Source of the DNA: JBMOLK01 sp049325575
GTDB lineage: Bacteria; Bacillota; Clostridia; Acetivibrionales; Acetivibrionaceae
Assembly: GCA_049325575.1 (NCBI GenBank)
Contig: JBMOLK010000197.1
Coordinates: 1 to 9,143, forward strand
Reading direction: 5' to 3'
Length of the DNA stretch: 9,143 bases
Shown: piece by piece, positions 1-6,692 of the stretch
Layout of the letters: every line of letters starts with the position of its first letter
Numbering within the stretch: the stretch's first letter is position 1
The notes under the pieces: model-generated
Databases searched by the model: none
Seen by the model: the letters and a program-made list of their open reading frames with translations, nothing else
Told to the model about the DNA's origin: nothing
Program-made: the position numbers and the translations under genes

Positions 1-54
1 ACCTTTTTGCTGTGTTTGTTAGAATTATATATAGGAAGATATATAACTATCTAT

Positions 55-66
55 AAAGGAGATGAT
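55..66 (+). promoter_or_regulatory. Extended Shine-Dalgarno overlapping the apparent ATG of the UPF0316 gene
   Basis: AAAGGAGATGAT matches 11 of 12 bases of the 16S anti-Shine-Dalgarno complement (AAAGGAGGTGAT). The only ATG in the area (62-64) is part of this match, with zero spacing after GGAG. The in-frame ATA at 71-73 lies 9 nt after GGAG, which is a normal distance. ATT at 65 is only 3 nt away. Confidence 0.6.
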
Positions 67-697
67 TACTATAGACATATCAGGATTTTTAAACTCCGAG
101 CTGTTTAGTTGGGTTATTCTTCCTATACTTATTTTTATATCAAGGATTTTTGATGTGACTTTAGGTACAATAAGAATTATATTTGTGTCCAGGGGAAAAA
201 GATACCTGGCTCCTCTCCTCGGATTTTTTGAAGTAATGATATGGATTATGGCCATAAGCCAGATTATGCAGAATTTAAATAACTTTGCATGTTATGTTGC
301 TTATGCCGGAGGTTTTGCAGCTGGTACTTTTGTAGGAATAATCATTGAGGAAAAACTGGCAATAGGTATGCTGATTGTAAGGGTTATTTTAGTTAAAGAC
401 GAGTGCCGGCTTAAGGAGCGTTTATCTAATGCCGGATTTGGAGTTACAGTGGTTGATGCCCGGGGAATCAGCGGTGAGGTAAAGATTATTTATACCATTA
501 TAAAGCGTAAGGACCTTCGTGAAGTTATGGAAATAATAAATAAATGTAATTCAAAAGCGTTTTATTCCATAGAAGATGCCAGAAAAGTGAGTCAGGGAAT
601 ATTTAGAGAGGGAACCTCTTCAAATTATAACAGGACCGGTGTTTTAAACCTGTTCAGGTTCCACCGCTTATCAGGCCTTCATAGGAAAATGAAGTAG
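62..697 (+). CDS. UPF0316 membrane protein (DUF5698 + DUF2179)
   Basis: Protein of about 211 residues of unknown biochemical function. Hydrophobic segments at about residues 15-36, 50-70 and 76-96 form a membrane-embedded N-terminal half. It includes the family-typical stretch RIFDVTLGTIR (28-38), followed by a charged SRGKR turn, which matches DUF5698. Residues about 110-175 are soluble and end in the DUF2179-type motif FYSIEDAR (167-174). A basic tail (RFHRLSGLHRKMK) follows. Length and domain order fit the UPF0316 family, related to B. subtilis YebE; DUF2179 also ends YitT-type membrane proteins. The start is doubtful: the ATG at 62 lies inside a long Shine-Dalgarno match, so translation more likely begins at in-frame ATA 71 or ATT 65, removing one to three residues. 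The AraC gene begins 51 bp downstream with no terminator between, so they may be co-transcribed. The family call is confident; the role is unknown. Confidence 0.85.
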   Translation: MITIDISGFLNSELFSWVILPILIFISRIFDVTLGTIRIIFVSRGKRYLAPLLGFFEVMIWIMAISQIMQNLNNFACYVAYAGGFAAGTFVGIIIEEKLAIGMLIVRVILVKDECRLKERLSNAGFGVTVVDARGISGEVKIIYTIIKRKDLREVMEIINKCNSKAFYSIEDARKVSQGIFREGTSSNYNRTGVLNLFRFHRLSGLHRKMK

Positions 698-748
698 GAT
701 GAGCTTGTATTAAGATTTAAATTTAGATGTTAAGGGGTGGGGTAATAA

Positions 749-1651
749 ATGGATACAAATATTCTTCCTAAAGCCTGGGAGAGCTTGCTTAATTCTTCAA
801 CCTTTATTCCGGTTATAGTAAAGACCATCGAGAGGTTCCATGATACCAGCTGGCACATGGAGCCTAACAGGCATGAGTTTTTCGAGATGGTATATATTAG
901 AAAGGGGAATGCAGTATTTGAAATATCCGGTTATCCCGCAGAAATCGGCCCTAACAATATTATAATAATAAAGCCTGACCAGCCGCATAAGTTTATAGTT
1001 AAGTCCGAGTCGGGTTGTGAGTTTATCGTTTTAAACTTTAAGTTTGTAAATAAGTTCGACAGTCAGTACTCCGGAGTGTCGCTGGATGATTTCCTTAACT
1101 TTGTAAGCGGTAAAGAGTCCGGGTCTTTTATAACTTTAAAGGTAAGCCAGAAAAATGAAATTGTTACGCTTTTAAATAGAATACTTAGCGAAAAAGAGAA
1201 TCCGGATATAGGAAGTGAATTTCTAAATTATCTCCTTGTTTTGGAGCTTTTTGTTTTGATTTCAAGGGCTCTTAAGATGGAGTGGGAAAACAGCATAAAG
1301 AATAAAAGTCCCAAGCTAAAGGAGCTCATTCAGGCTTCCGTAAGCTATATACACAACAACTATGAGAGAGATATTTCATTAAAAGACATTGCGCAATATG
1401 TGTTTTTAAGCTCAAGCTACTTTACCAGGGCATTTAAGGAAGAGGTAGGCATAAGTCCTATAAACTACCTTTTAAAGGTCAGGATAGAAAGGGCAAAGGA
1501 ACTGCTTAAAGATACAGATATTAAGATAAGCGATATAGCCCTTAATATTGGTTTCTCAAATCAGCAGCGATTTAATGATATATTCAAAAAATACGTCAGG
1601 ATTACGCCCCTTCAGTATAGAAAGCAAAGTGATTCAAACAGCAAATCATAG
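749..1651 (+). CDS. AraC-family transcriptional regulator with N-terminal cupin domain
   Basis: 300-residue regulator. Residues about 35-100 form an AraC-type cupin sensor domain: HEFFEMVYIRKG (42-53), then a loop with IIIIKPDQPH (71-80). Residues about 190-293 are the paired helix-turn-helix DNA-binding domain. The first HTH is around LKDIAQYVFLSSSYFTRAFK (211-230). The second is around KISDIALNIGFSNQQRFNDI (259-278), followed by the signature ITPLQYR (285-291). The start is well supported by AAGGGGTGG at 732-740, 8 nt before the ATG. The family usually senses a small ligand, often a sugar, through the cupin. No sugar gene lies beside it, so the target is unknown. It may be co-transcribed with the UPF0316 gene. 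It converges on the chemoreceptor gene with 2 bp between stop codons. Confidence 0.93.
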   Translation: MDTNILPKAWESLLNSSTFIPVIVKTIERFHDTSWHMEPNRHEFFEMVYIRKGNAVFEISGYPAEIGPNNIIIIKPDQPHKFIVKSESGCEFIVLNFKFVNKFDSQYSGVSLDDFLNFVSGKESGSFITLKVSQKNEIVTLLNRILSEKENPDIGSEFLNYLLVLELFVLISRALKMEWENSIKNKSPKLKELIQASVSYIHNNYERDISLKDIAQYVFLSSSYFTRAFKEEVGISPINYLLKVRIERAKELLKDTDIKISDIALNIGFSNQQRFNDIFKKYVRITPLQYRKQSDSNSKS

Positions 1652-1653
1652 AC

Positions 1654-3177
1654 TCACTCTGCATCATTCTTATATTTTTTAACAATTTCATTAAGCTGTC
1701 TGGCGTTTGTACTCATATTTACCGATATACCGTTTAGTTCTCCGGCTATGTTAACAATCCTTACGTTATCGCCATATATTGCCTTTGTACCCTCGACTGA
1801 ACTTGAAATGCTTTTAGTAGTGAATTCTATAGACTTGTTTATTTGCTCCATGGCGGTCATTACCATTACCACGTTTCCATATATCTTATCTGCCAGTGAA
1901 CTGATAAGATTACTATCCTGGCTGTACTGTGTACCTAATTCAACCATGGTATTATAATCCTTTGCAACATTGTTGTTAATGAACTGGAGCATTTTATTGG
2001 TGCTTTCAACCAAATCGGATATTGCCCCACTTACTTCGTTTGTGAGCTTCTGAATCCCTGAGGCTGTTCTGGTTGAGTCTGCTGCAAGCTTCTGAACTTC
2101 TTCGGCAACCACAGCAAACCCCTTGCCGTGTTCGCCAGCCCTGGCAGCTTCAATTGCGGCATTAAGGGAGAGAAGATTGGTCTTTGATGCAATATCCGCA
2201 ATCCTGGCTGCCATTTCATTTATTCCTTCAACGACTTTTATCTTCTCAAAGGCACTGCCCACCTGCTGGCTTATTTCTGATGTTATTCTTTCGGAATTCC
2301 GGCTTGAAGCTCTAACCTCATCCTGCAGTTTCACTGCTTTTTCCTCTATTTGTTTGGCTTTATCGGATATTCCATTGGCTTCCTTTCCAAGCTCATTTAA
2401 GGATGTGCCTATTTCCAGCGCAGACGCTGTTACTTCTTCCATGGAAGAGAACACCGATTCCATTTCCTGTGAAATAGATGTGGTGGTTTTTGACATGCCG
2501 GCCAATATATCATTTAGGCTATGTTCCTTTGATAACAGCTGGCTGCTTGTATCGGATAATATTCCACTTACTTCAATAACATTCCTGACGGTTTCTCTTA
2601 GGCCTTCTCCCGCTTCACGTGCTATACTTTCCTTATCGTAGCTGTTCATAATTGCATCGTTTATCCACCTGGAGCCCATCATTGTAATGATAGAAAACTG
2701 AACTACAAGTACAAACCTTATCAATGCGACTCCAAAGAACCTTTCGTCAGGAAGATAGGGAGGTTTGAATACAAATGTGAATATGACTATGGCTGTAATA
2801 AGCAGAATGGAGGAAAATATAACGCCAGACCTTCTCATAAAAAGGAGGCTTGTGAGCATTAAGGCGTAAAATACTATAAAAATATTGGGGTTTTCTCTTA
2901 GAACAAAGGCAAAGGTGAAATAAATAACAAAGTTTGAAAACAGGGAACAAAACATGGTAAGCGAATTGGTGAATTTTCTTGCTGCAAATAGCACTCCTAC
3001 TGCGGGTAAAACACTAAGAGCTGCTATTATAATGGTTTTCACAGTGATTATGTCGGATCCCTTAAAAAAAGCCAGAAGTGTTGCCAGCATAGCAATAATG
3101 TAGACTATGAAAACTACAGTATTGGCCCAGGTTATAGTTCTCTTCATGACATGCTTTAGGTATTCCTGTCTATTCAT
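1654..3177 (-). CDS. Methyl-accepting chemotaxis protein with six-helix membrane domain
   Basis: 507-residue chemoreceptor. The first ~170 residues contain about six hydrophobic segments (roughly 19-37, 44-66, 75-93, 97-113, 117-137, 147-167) joined by short loops, so there is no room for a Cache or four-helix extracellular sensor domain. No HAMP domain is recognisable between the last helix and the cytoplasmic part. Residues about 200-500 are the long coiled-coil signalling domain. The highly conserved hairpin tip, which in this family binds CheA and CheW, is around SKTNLLSLNAAIEAARAGEH (331-350), followed by GKGFAVVAEEVQKLA (351-365). No C-terminal CheR-binding pentapeptide is seen (it ends KYKNDAE). 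The start has a good ribosome site (TGGAGG read on the minus strand, plus-strand 3185-3190, 7 nt before ATG). The signal is probably sensed in or through the membrane; the ligand is unknown. Confidence 0.93.
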   Translation of the reverse strand: MNRQEYLKHVMKRTITWANTVVFIVYIIAMLATLLAFFKGSDIITVKTIIIAALSVLPAVGVLFAARKFTNSLTMFCSLFSNFVIYFTFAFVLRENPNIFIVFYALMLTSLLFMRRSGVIFSSILLITAIVIFTFVFKPPYLPDERFFGVALIRFVLVVQFSIITMMGSRWINDAIMNSYDKESIAREAGEGLRETVRNVIEVSGILSDTSSQLLSKEHSLNDILAGMSKTTTSISQEMESVFSSMEEVTASALEIGTSLNELGKEANGISDKAKQIEEKAVKLQDEVRASSRNSERITSEISQQVGSAFEKIKVVEGINEMAARIADIASKTNLLSLNAAIEAARAGEHGKGFAVVAEEVQKLAADSTRTASGIQKLTNEVSGAISDLVESTNKMLQFINNNVAKDYNTMVELGTQYSQDSNLISSLADKIYGNVVMVMTAMEQINKSIEFTTKSISSSVEGTKAIYGDNVRIVNIAGELNGISVNMSTNARQLNEIVKKYKNDAE

Positions 3178-3271
3178 ATGAATTCCTCCAAGAGAATATC
3201 TTCAAAGTTCCCTATCTCTAAATATGGAGCATAAGAAAGCAAAAAAGAAAAAACTGCTCTTAAGTACTATG

Positions 3272-3300
3272 ATATTAAAAGCTGCTTTAGCTGGGATAAA
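3272..3300 (-). promoter_or_regulatory. Possible sigma-A promoter of the chemoreceptor gene
   Basis: Read on the minus strand: TTTATC (plus 3300-3295), a 17-nt spacer, then TAATAT (plus 3277-3272), about 95 nt before the start codon. The -35 box matches TTGACA poorly. No sigma-D motility-type promoter (TAAA-N15-GCCGATAA) was found. The call rests only on spacing and a fair -10 box. Confidence 0.2.
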
Positions 3301-3486
3301 ATACATGATTTGTTATGTTAAAAAGCACTAGTATATAATTCTACAAAAATTAAATAATTCCTTCTTTTTAAAAATCGGACTTTTATAAATTTATTGTCAC
3401 AGCCTTTGGAAGTTATGATCCTCATTCCATATGTCAAGAAACATTAAAAATTGCAGTAAAATAAAGATAAATATCAGGAAGAATAT

Positions 3487-3516
3487 TTGAAGTTTACGTT
3501 TTATAATTTTTATTAT
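3487..3516 (+). promoter_or_regulatory. leuC: Possible sigma-A promoter of the leuCDB operon
   Basis: TTGAAG (3487-3492), an 18-nt spacer and TATTAT (3511-3516) give a fair vegetative promoter. Transcription would start near 3523, leaving a leader of about 105 nt. The palindrome at 3550-3566 would lie just downstream of the start. Other TATAAT-like boxes nearby (3502, 3554) lack a matching -35 at usable spacing. Confidence 0.35.
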
Positions 3517-3549
3517 AGAATGTATTATAAATTTCTATTGTCTTTTCAC

Positions 3550-3566
3550 GATTTATAATATAAATC
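3550..3566. repeat. Perfect 17-bp palindrome, candidate operator upstream of leuC
   Basis: GATTTATA-A-TATAAATC: two perfect 8-bp arms around one central base, ending 62 bp before the leuC start codon. A one-base centre is too tight for a good RNA hairpin, so a DNA site for a dimeric protein is more natural. It includes a TATAAT box (3554-3559). Since the region is very AT-rich, a chance origin is possible but less likely for 8 perfect pairs. Confidence 0.4.
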
Positions 3567-3628
3567 TGTAAAGTCTAATTTGGCTAAGCTCTTAAAATGT
3601 TTTTGAGTTTATAAGGAGGGTAATATAT

Positions 3629-4888
3629 ATGGGAATGACTATGACACAAAAAATACTTGCAGATCATGCAGGTCTTGACAAAGTATCTTCAGGACAGCTG
3701 ATCAAAGCAAAGCTGGATATGGTATTAGGTAACGATATAACTACTCCGGTGGCAGTTAATGAATTTAAAAAGATTGGCGTCAATAAGGTGTTTGATGTGA
3801 ACAAAATATCAATCGTGCCGGACCATTTTACACCAAACAAGGATATAAAATCTGCAGAACAGGTAAAGTATATCAGGGAATTTGCAAAGGAAATGGGAAT
3901 CGTAAACTTCTTTGAAGTAGGGCAGATGGGGGTTGAGCACGCACTGCTTCCCGAGAAAGGGCTTGTTGTTCCTGGTGACGTGGTAATCGGTGCAGATTCA
4001 CATACATGCACATACGGTGCATTAGGAGCATTTTCCACAGGAATAGGCAGTACAGATATGGCTGCAGGCATGGCAACAGGTGAAGCATGGTTCAAGGTAC
4101 CTGAGGCTATAAAATTTGTTTTAAAGGGAAAGCCGGGCAAATGGGTAAGCGGAAAGGATGTAATACTTCATATCATAGGAATGATAGGAGTAGACGGGGC
4201 ATTGTACCAGTCTATGGAGTTTGTCGGTGAAGGAGTTTCAAACCTTTCAATGGATGACAGGTTTGCTATGGCTAACATGGCCATTGAAGCAGGAGGCAAA
4301 AACGGAATTTTCCAGGTGGATGACAAGACAATTGAGTATGTAAAAGAGCATTCCACCAAACCGTATAAGGTATATAAGGCGGATGATGATGCAGAATATG
4401 TAGCTACCTATGAGATTGACCTTTCACAAGTCAAGCCTACCGTTGCATTTCCGCATTTACCGTCAAATGCAAGAACTATAGATAATGTAGGTAATGTTAA
4501 GATCGATCAGGTAGTAATCGGTTCATGTACAAACGGAAGAATAGAGGACTTAAGAGTAGCGGCAGAAATTCTTGAAGGCAGAAAAGTACATCCTGACGTA
4601 AGATGTATCATAATTCCTGCTACACAGAAGATCTGGCAGCAGGCTATGAGAGAAGGATTGTTTGATATATTCATTGACTCAGGTGCTGCAGTAAGCACAC
4701 CTACGTGCGGGCCTTGTCTCGGAGGGCATATGGGTATCCTTGCAAAGGGTGAAAGGGCTGTTGCAACTACAAACAGAAACTTTGTAGGAAGAATGGGCCA
4801 TCCGGAGAGTGAAGTATACCTTTCTAGTCCGGCAATTGCAGCGGCATCTGCAGTAGCAGGAAGGATTGCTTCACCGGAGGAATTGTAA
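3629..4888 (+). CDS. leuC: 3-isopropylmalate dehydratase large subunit
   Basis: 419-residue large subunit of isopropylmalate isomerase. With LeuD it converts 2-isopropylmalate to 3-isopropylmalate in leucine synthesis, in the cytoplasm, using a 4Fe-4S cluster. Family marks are visible: GADSHTCTYGA (121-131), GSCTNGR with Cys300, TPTCGPCLGG with Cys360 and Cys363 (the three cluster ligands), and TTNRNFVGRMG (380-390). The length fits the shorter LeuC type found in Clostridia and archaea rather than the ~465-residue E. coli type; that type is close to homoaconitase, but the adjoining leuD and leuB favour leucine synthesis. The ATG has a strong AAGGAGGG site 8 nt upstream. It is first of leuC-leuD-leuB, with leuD 64 bp downstream. 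The frame is intact. Confidence 0.96.
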   Translation: MGMTMTQKILADHAGLDKVSSGQLIKAKLDMVLGNDITTPVAVNEFKKIGVNKVFDVNKISIVPDHFTPNKDIKSAEQVKYIREFAKEMGIVNFFEVGQMGVEHALLPEKGLVVPGDVVIGADSHTCTYGALGAFSTGIGSTDMAAGMATGEAWFKVPEAIKFVLKGKPGKWVSGKDVILHIIGMIGVDGALYQSMEFVGEGVSNLSMDDRFAMANMAIEAGGKNGIFQVDDKTIEYVKEHSTKPYKVYKADDDAEYVATYEIDLSQVKPTVAFPHLPSNARTIDNVGNVKIDQVVIGSCTNGRIEDLRVAAEILEGRKVHPDVRCIIIPATQKIWQQAMREGLFDIFIDSGAAVSTPTCGPCLGGHMGILAKGERAVATTNRNFVGRMGHPESEVYLSSPAIAAASAVAGRIASPEEL

Positions 4889-4952
4889 TTTGGGTATGAA
4901 TTATCGAACTGTGAAATAGGATTAATTTGTAACGAAAAGGGAGAGTGTGAGA

Positions 4953-5447
4953 ATGAAAGCACAAGGAAAGGCAATAAAATATGGTGATAACGTTGATACG
5001 GATGTAATCATACCTGCCAGGTATTTAAATACTTCAGATCCTGATGAGCTTGCAAAGCACTGTATGGAAGATATTGATGCGGGCTTTGTGTCAAAAGTTC
5101 AAAAGGGAGATATTATGGTTGCTGGAAAAAACTTTGGGTGTGGGTCATCAAGGGAGCATGCACCTATTTCTATAAAGGCTTCGGGAATATCCTGTGTTAT
5201 AGCCGAAACTTTTGCAAGAATATTTTACAGAAATGCAATAAACATCGGCCTTCCAATTGTAGAGTGTCCTGAAGCTGCAAGGGATATAGCAGATGGAGAC
5301 ACTGTGAGCATTGACTTTGACACAGGCAGAATTGTTAATGTTACAAAAAATAAAGAGTATACAGGAGTTCCTTTTCCGGAGTTCATGCAGGAGATAATTG
5401 CTGCCGACGGATTAATCGGTTATATAAAAAGGCAGATGAAGGGCTAA
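4953..5447 (+). CDS. leuD: 3-isopropylmalate dehydratase small subunit
   Basis: 164-residue small subunit, partner of LeuC in the isomerase. It supplies the swivelling domain that completes the active site. Visible marks are NVDTDVIIPARYL (13-25) and GKNFGCGSSREHAP (58-71), the conserved substrate-recognition region. The size is usual for the short LeuD of Clostridia and archaea. The start chosen is ATG 4953 rather than the in-frame GTG 4947: the ribosome site AAAAGGGAG ends at 4943, 9 nt before the ATG but only 3 nt before the GTG. The protein then begins MKAQGKAIKYGDNVDTDV, as is typical. It is the second gene of the leu operon, 74 bp before leuB. Confidence 0.96.
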   Translation: MKAQGKAIKYGDNVDTDVIIPARYLNTSDPDELAKHCMEDIDAGFVSKVQKGDIMVAGKNFGCGSSREHAPISIKASGISCVIAETFARIFYRNAINIGLPIVECPEAARDIADGDTVSIDFDTGRIVNVTKNKEYTGVPFPEFMQEIIAADGLIGYIKRQMKG

Positions 5448-5464
5448 ACCGTTAAAAGTATATA

Positions 5465-5494
5465 TTGATTTGACCTGTTTATAGCTGGTATCAT
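5465..5494 (+). promoter_or_regulatory. leuB: Possible internal promoter before leuB
   Basis: TTGATT (5465-5470), an 18-nt spacer and TATCAT (5489-5494), with a TG at 5486-5487 that would make an extended -10. It lies in the 74-bp leuD-leuB gap. This could add leuB transcription to the operon transcript. Single-site evidence only. Confidence 0.25.
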
Positions 5495-5521
5495 TCAAAT
5501 AGAGCAAGAGGAGTGTAGAAT

Positions 5522-6607
5522 ATGGCAAAATTTAATATAGCAGTACTTCCAGGGGACGGTATAGGCCCGGAAGTCATCGAACAGGCTGTTAAAGTAATTA
5601 ATGCCGTTGGAGAAAAATATAGTCATGAATTTGTATTGAAGGAAGGCGTAATAGGGGGATGTGCTATAGACTCTACAGGAGAACCCCTGCCCCAAAAGAC
5701 TCTGGACCTTTGCAAGTCTTGTGATGCGGTTCTTTTGGGAGCAGTAGGAGGACCTAAATGGGACAGCCTTCCGGGCAATAAAAGGCCGGAAGCCGGACTT
5801 CTTGCAATTCGTGCAGGACTGGGGCTTTTTGCAAACTTAAGGCCCGCTGTCATATATTCCGCTTTAAAGGATGCTTCTCCACTAAGGCCTGATATAGTCA
5901 AAGACGGTATTGATATAATGGTTGTCAGGGAGCTTACAGGAGGCATGTATTTCGGGGAAAGAGGCAGAGTTCAGACCGAAACAATGGGAGAGGCGGCCTT
6001 TGATACAGAAAAGTACAGTAAGTTTGAAGTGGAAAGAATTGCCCGTCTGGCTTTTGAGACAGCCATGAAAAGAAGCAAAAAGGTTATGTCTGTAGACAAG
6101 GCCAATGTACTTGAGAGTTCAAGGCTTTGGAGAGAAGTTGTGATTGAAGTGGCAAAGGATTATCCACAGGTGGAGCTAAGTCATATGTATGTTGACAATG
6201 CTGCAATGCAGCTTGTGAGAAACCCTATGCAGTTTGATGTTATAGTGACTTCAAACATGTTTGGTGATATTCTCTCGGATGAAGCATCAATGATTACCGG
6301 TTCAATAGGTATGCTTCCTTCAGCAAGCTTAGGGCAGGGAACTTTGGGATTGTATGAGCCTATACACGGTTCTGCTCCCGATATAGCAGGACAAAACAAG
6401 GCAAACCCGATAGCCACTATTCTGTCTGTAGCAATGATGATGAAATATTCTCTAGGACTTGATGACGCAGCTGATAATATTGAAGATGCTGTTATCAGTA
6501 TACTGAATAAAGGATACAGGACAGGTGATATTGCTTCGCCCAACACAAAAGTAATCGGTACAGTAGAGATGGGTAAGCTGATAACCGACCAAATAGCAGG
6601 TGAATAA
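5522..6607 (+). CDS. leuB: 3-isopropylmalate dehydrogenase
   Basis: 361-residue NAD-dependent enzyme that oxidises and decarboxylates 3-isopropylmalate to 2-oxoisocaproate, the precursor transaminated to leucine. It belongs to the isocitrate/isopropylmalate dehydrogenase family: LPGDGIGPEV (9-18), substrate arginines at 97, 107 and 136, Tyr143, Lys193 in VDKANVLE, and metal ligands Asp225, Asp249 and Asp253 in the signature around NMFGDILSDEASMITG (245-260). HGSAPDIAG (282-290) marks NAD rather than NADP use. The ATG follows GAGGAG (5508-5513) by 8 nt. It is the last gene of leuCDB and ends before a strong terminator. It looks complete and normal. Confidence 0.97.
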   Translation: MAKFNIAVLPGDGIGPEVIEQAVKVINAVGEKYSHEFVLKEGVIGGCAIDSTGEPLPQKTLDLCKSCDAVLLGAVGGPKWDSLPGNKRPEAGLLAIRAGLGLFANLRPAVIYSALKDASPLRPDIVKDGIDIMVVRELTGGMYFGERGRVQTETMGEAAFDTEKYSKFEVERIARLAFETAMKRSKKVMSVDKANVLESSRLWREVVIEVAKDYPQVELSHMYVDNAAMQLVRNPMQFDVIVTSNMFGDILSDEASMITGSIGMLPSASLGQGTLGLYEPIHGSAPDIAGQNKANPIATILSVAMMMKYSLGLDDAADNIEDAVISILNKGYRTGDIASPNTKVIGTVEMGKLITDQIAGE

Positions 6608-6639
6608 TTACAAAGACAATAGTAAAAATGAAGACAACC

Positions 6640-6679
6640 ATAAAAGGCCTGGACTGCTAGCAGAACTCAGGCCTTTTAT
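6640..6679. terminator. Bidirectional rho-independent terminator between leuB and the LexA-like gene
   Basis: ATAAAAGGCCTG (6640-6651) pairs perfectly with CAGGCCTTTTAT (6668-6679). The loop contains a further small CTGC-TA-GCAG stem (6654-6663). The outer A/T part of the stem gives a U-tract on either strand (TTTTATAATA on plus, TTTTATGG on minus). It lies 32 bp after leuB and 13 bp after the stop of the convergent LexA-like gene, so it can serve both. Confidence 0.88.
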
Positions 6680-6692
6680 AATACTCGTCATA

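Larger units (their letters stand above)
3178..3628. other. 451-bp intergenic control region between the chemoreceptor and leuC
   Basis: AT-rich divergent region with no convincing gene. It holds the ribosome sites of both neighbours, weak sigma-A-like promoter candidates, a perfect 17-bp palindrome at 3550-3566, and a direct repeat TATTATA (3511-3517 and 3523-3529). A weak hairpin (TAAGCTC 3585-3591 with GAGTTTA 3605-3611, then three A-T pairs inside) ends one base before the leuC Shine-Dalgarno. No T-box consensus (GGGTGGAACCGCG-like) and no leucine-rich leader peptide is visible. The only short frame starting with ATG that was noticed (3305, eight codons) lacks leucine codons and has no clear ribosome site. 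Confidence 0.6.

Noticed and set aside
1630..1680. TGATT/AATCA stem followed by a T-run as a terminator for the AraC gene
   Set aside because: The stem has only five mostly A-T pairs and the T-run is more than 20 nt away, so it would not act as an intrinsic terminator.
2123..2641. 172-codon plus-strand open frame inside the chemoreceptor gene
   Set aside because: It is antisense to the conserved signalling domain, has a low-complexity Ser/Ile-rich product and no ribosome site. It is a shadow of the real gene.
3305..3331. Short ATG frame of eight codons as a leucine leader peptide
   Set aside because: It encodes no leucine, lacks a clear ribosome site and is not followed by a terminator/antiterminator pair.
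3394..3419. TTGTCA ... TATGAT as a leuC promoter
   Set aside because: The boxes look good, but the spacer is only 14 nt, too short for sigma-A.
3538..3559. TTGTCT ... TATAAT before leuC
   Set aside because: The spacer is 10 nt. The TATAAT is better explained as part of the 17-bp palindrome.
3664..4140. 158-codon minus-strand open frame inside leuC
   Set aside because: It lies opposite well-conserved LeuC sequence and has no recognisable domain or ribosome site; it results from codon bias on the other strand.
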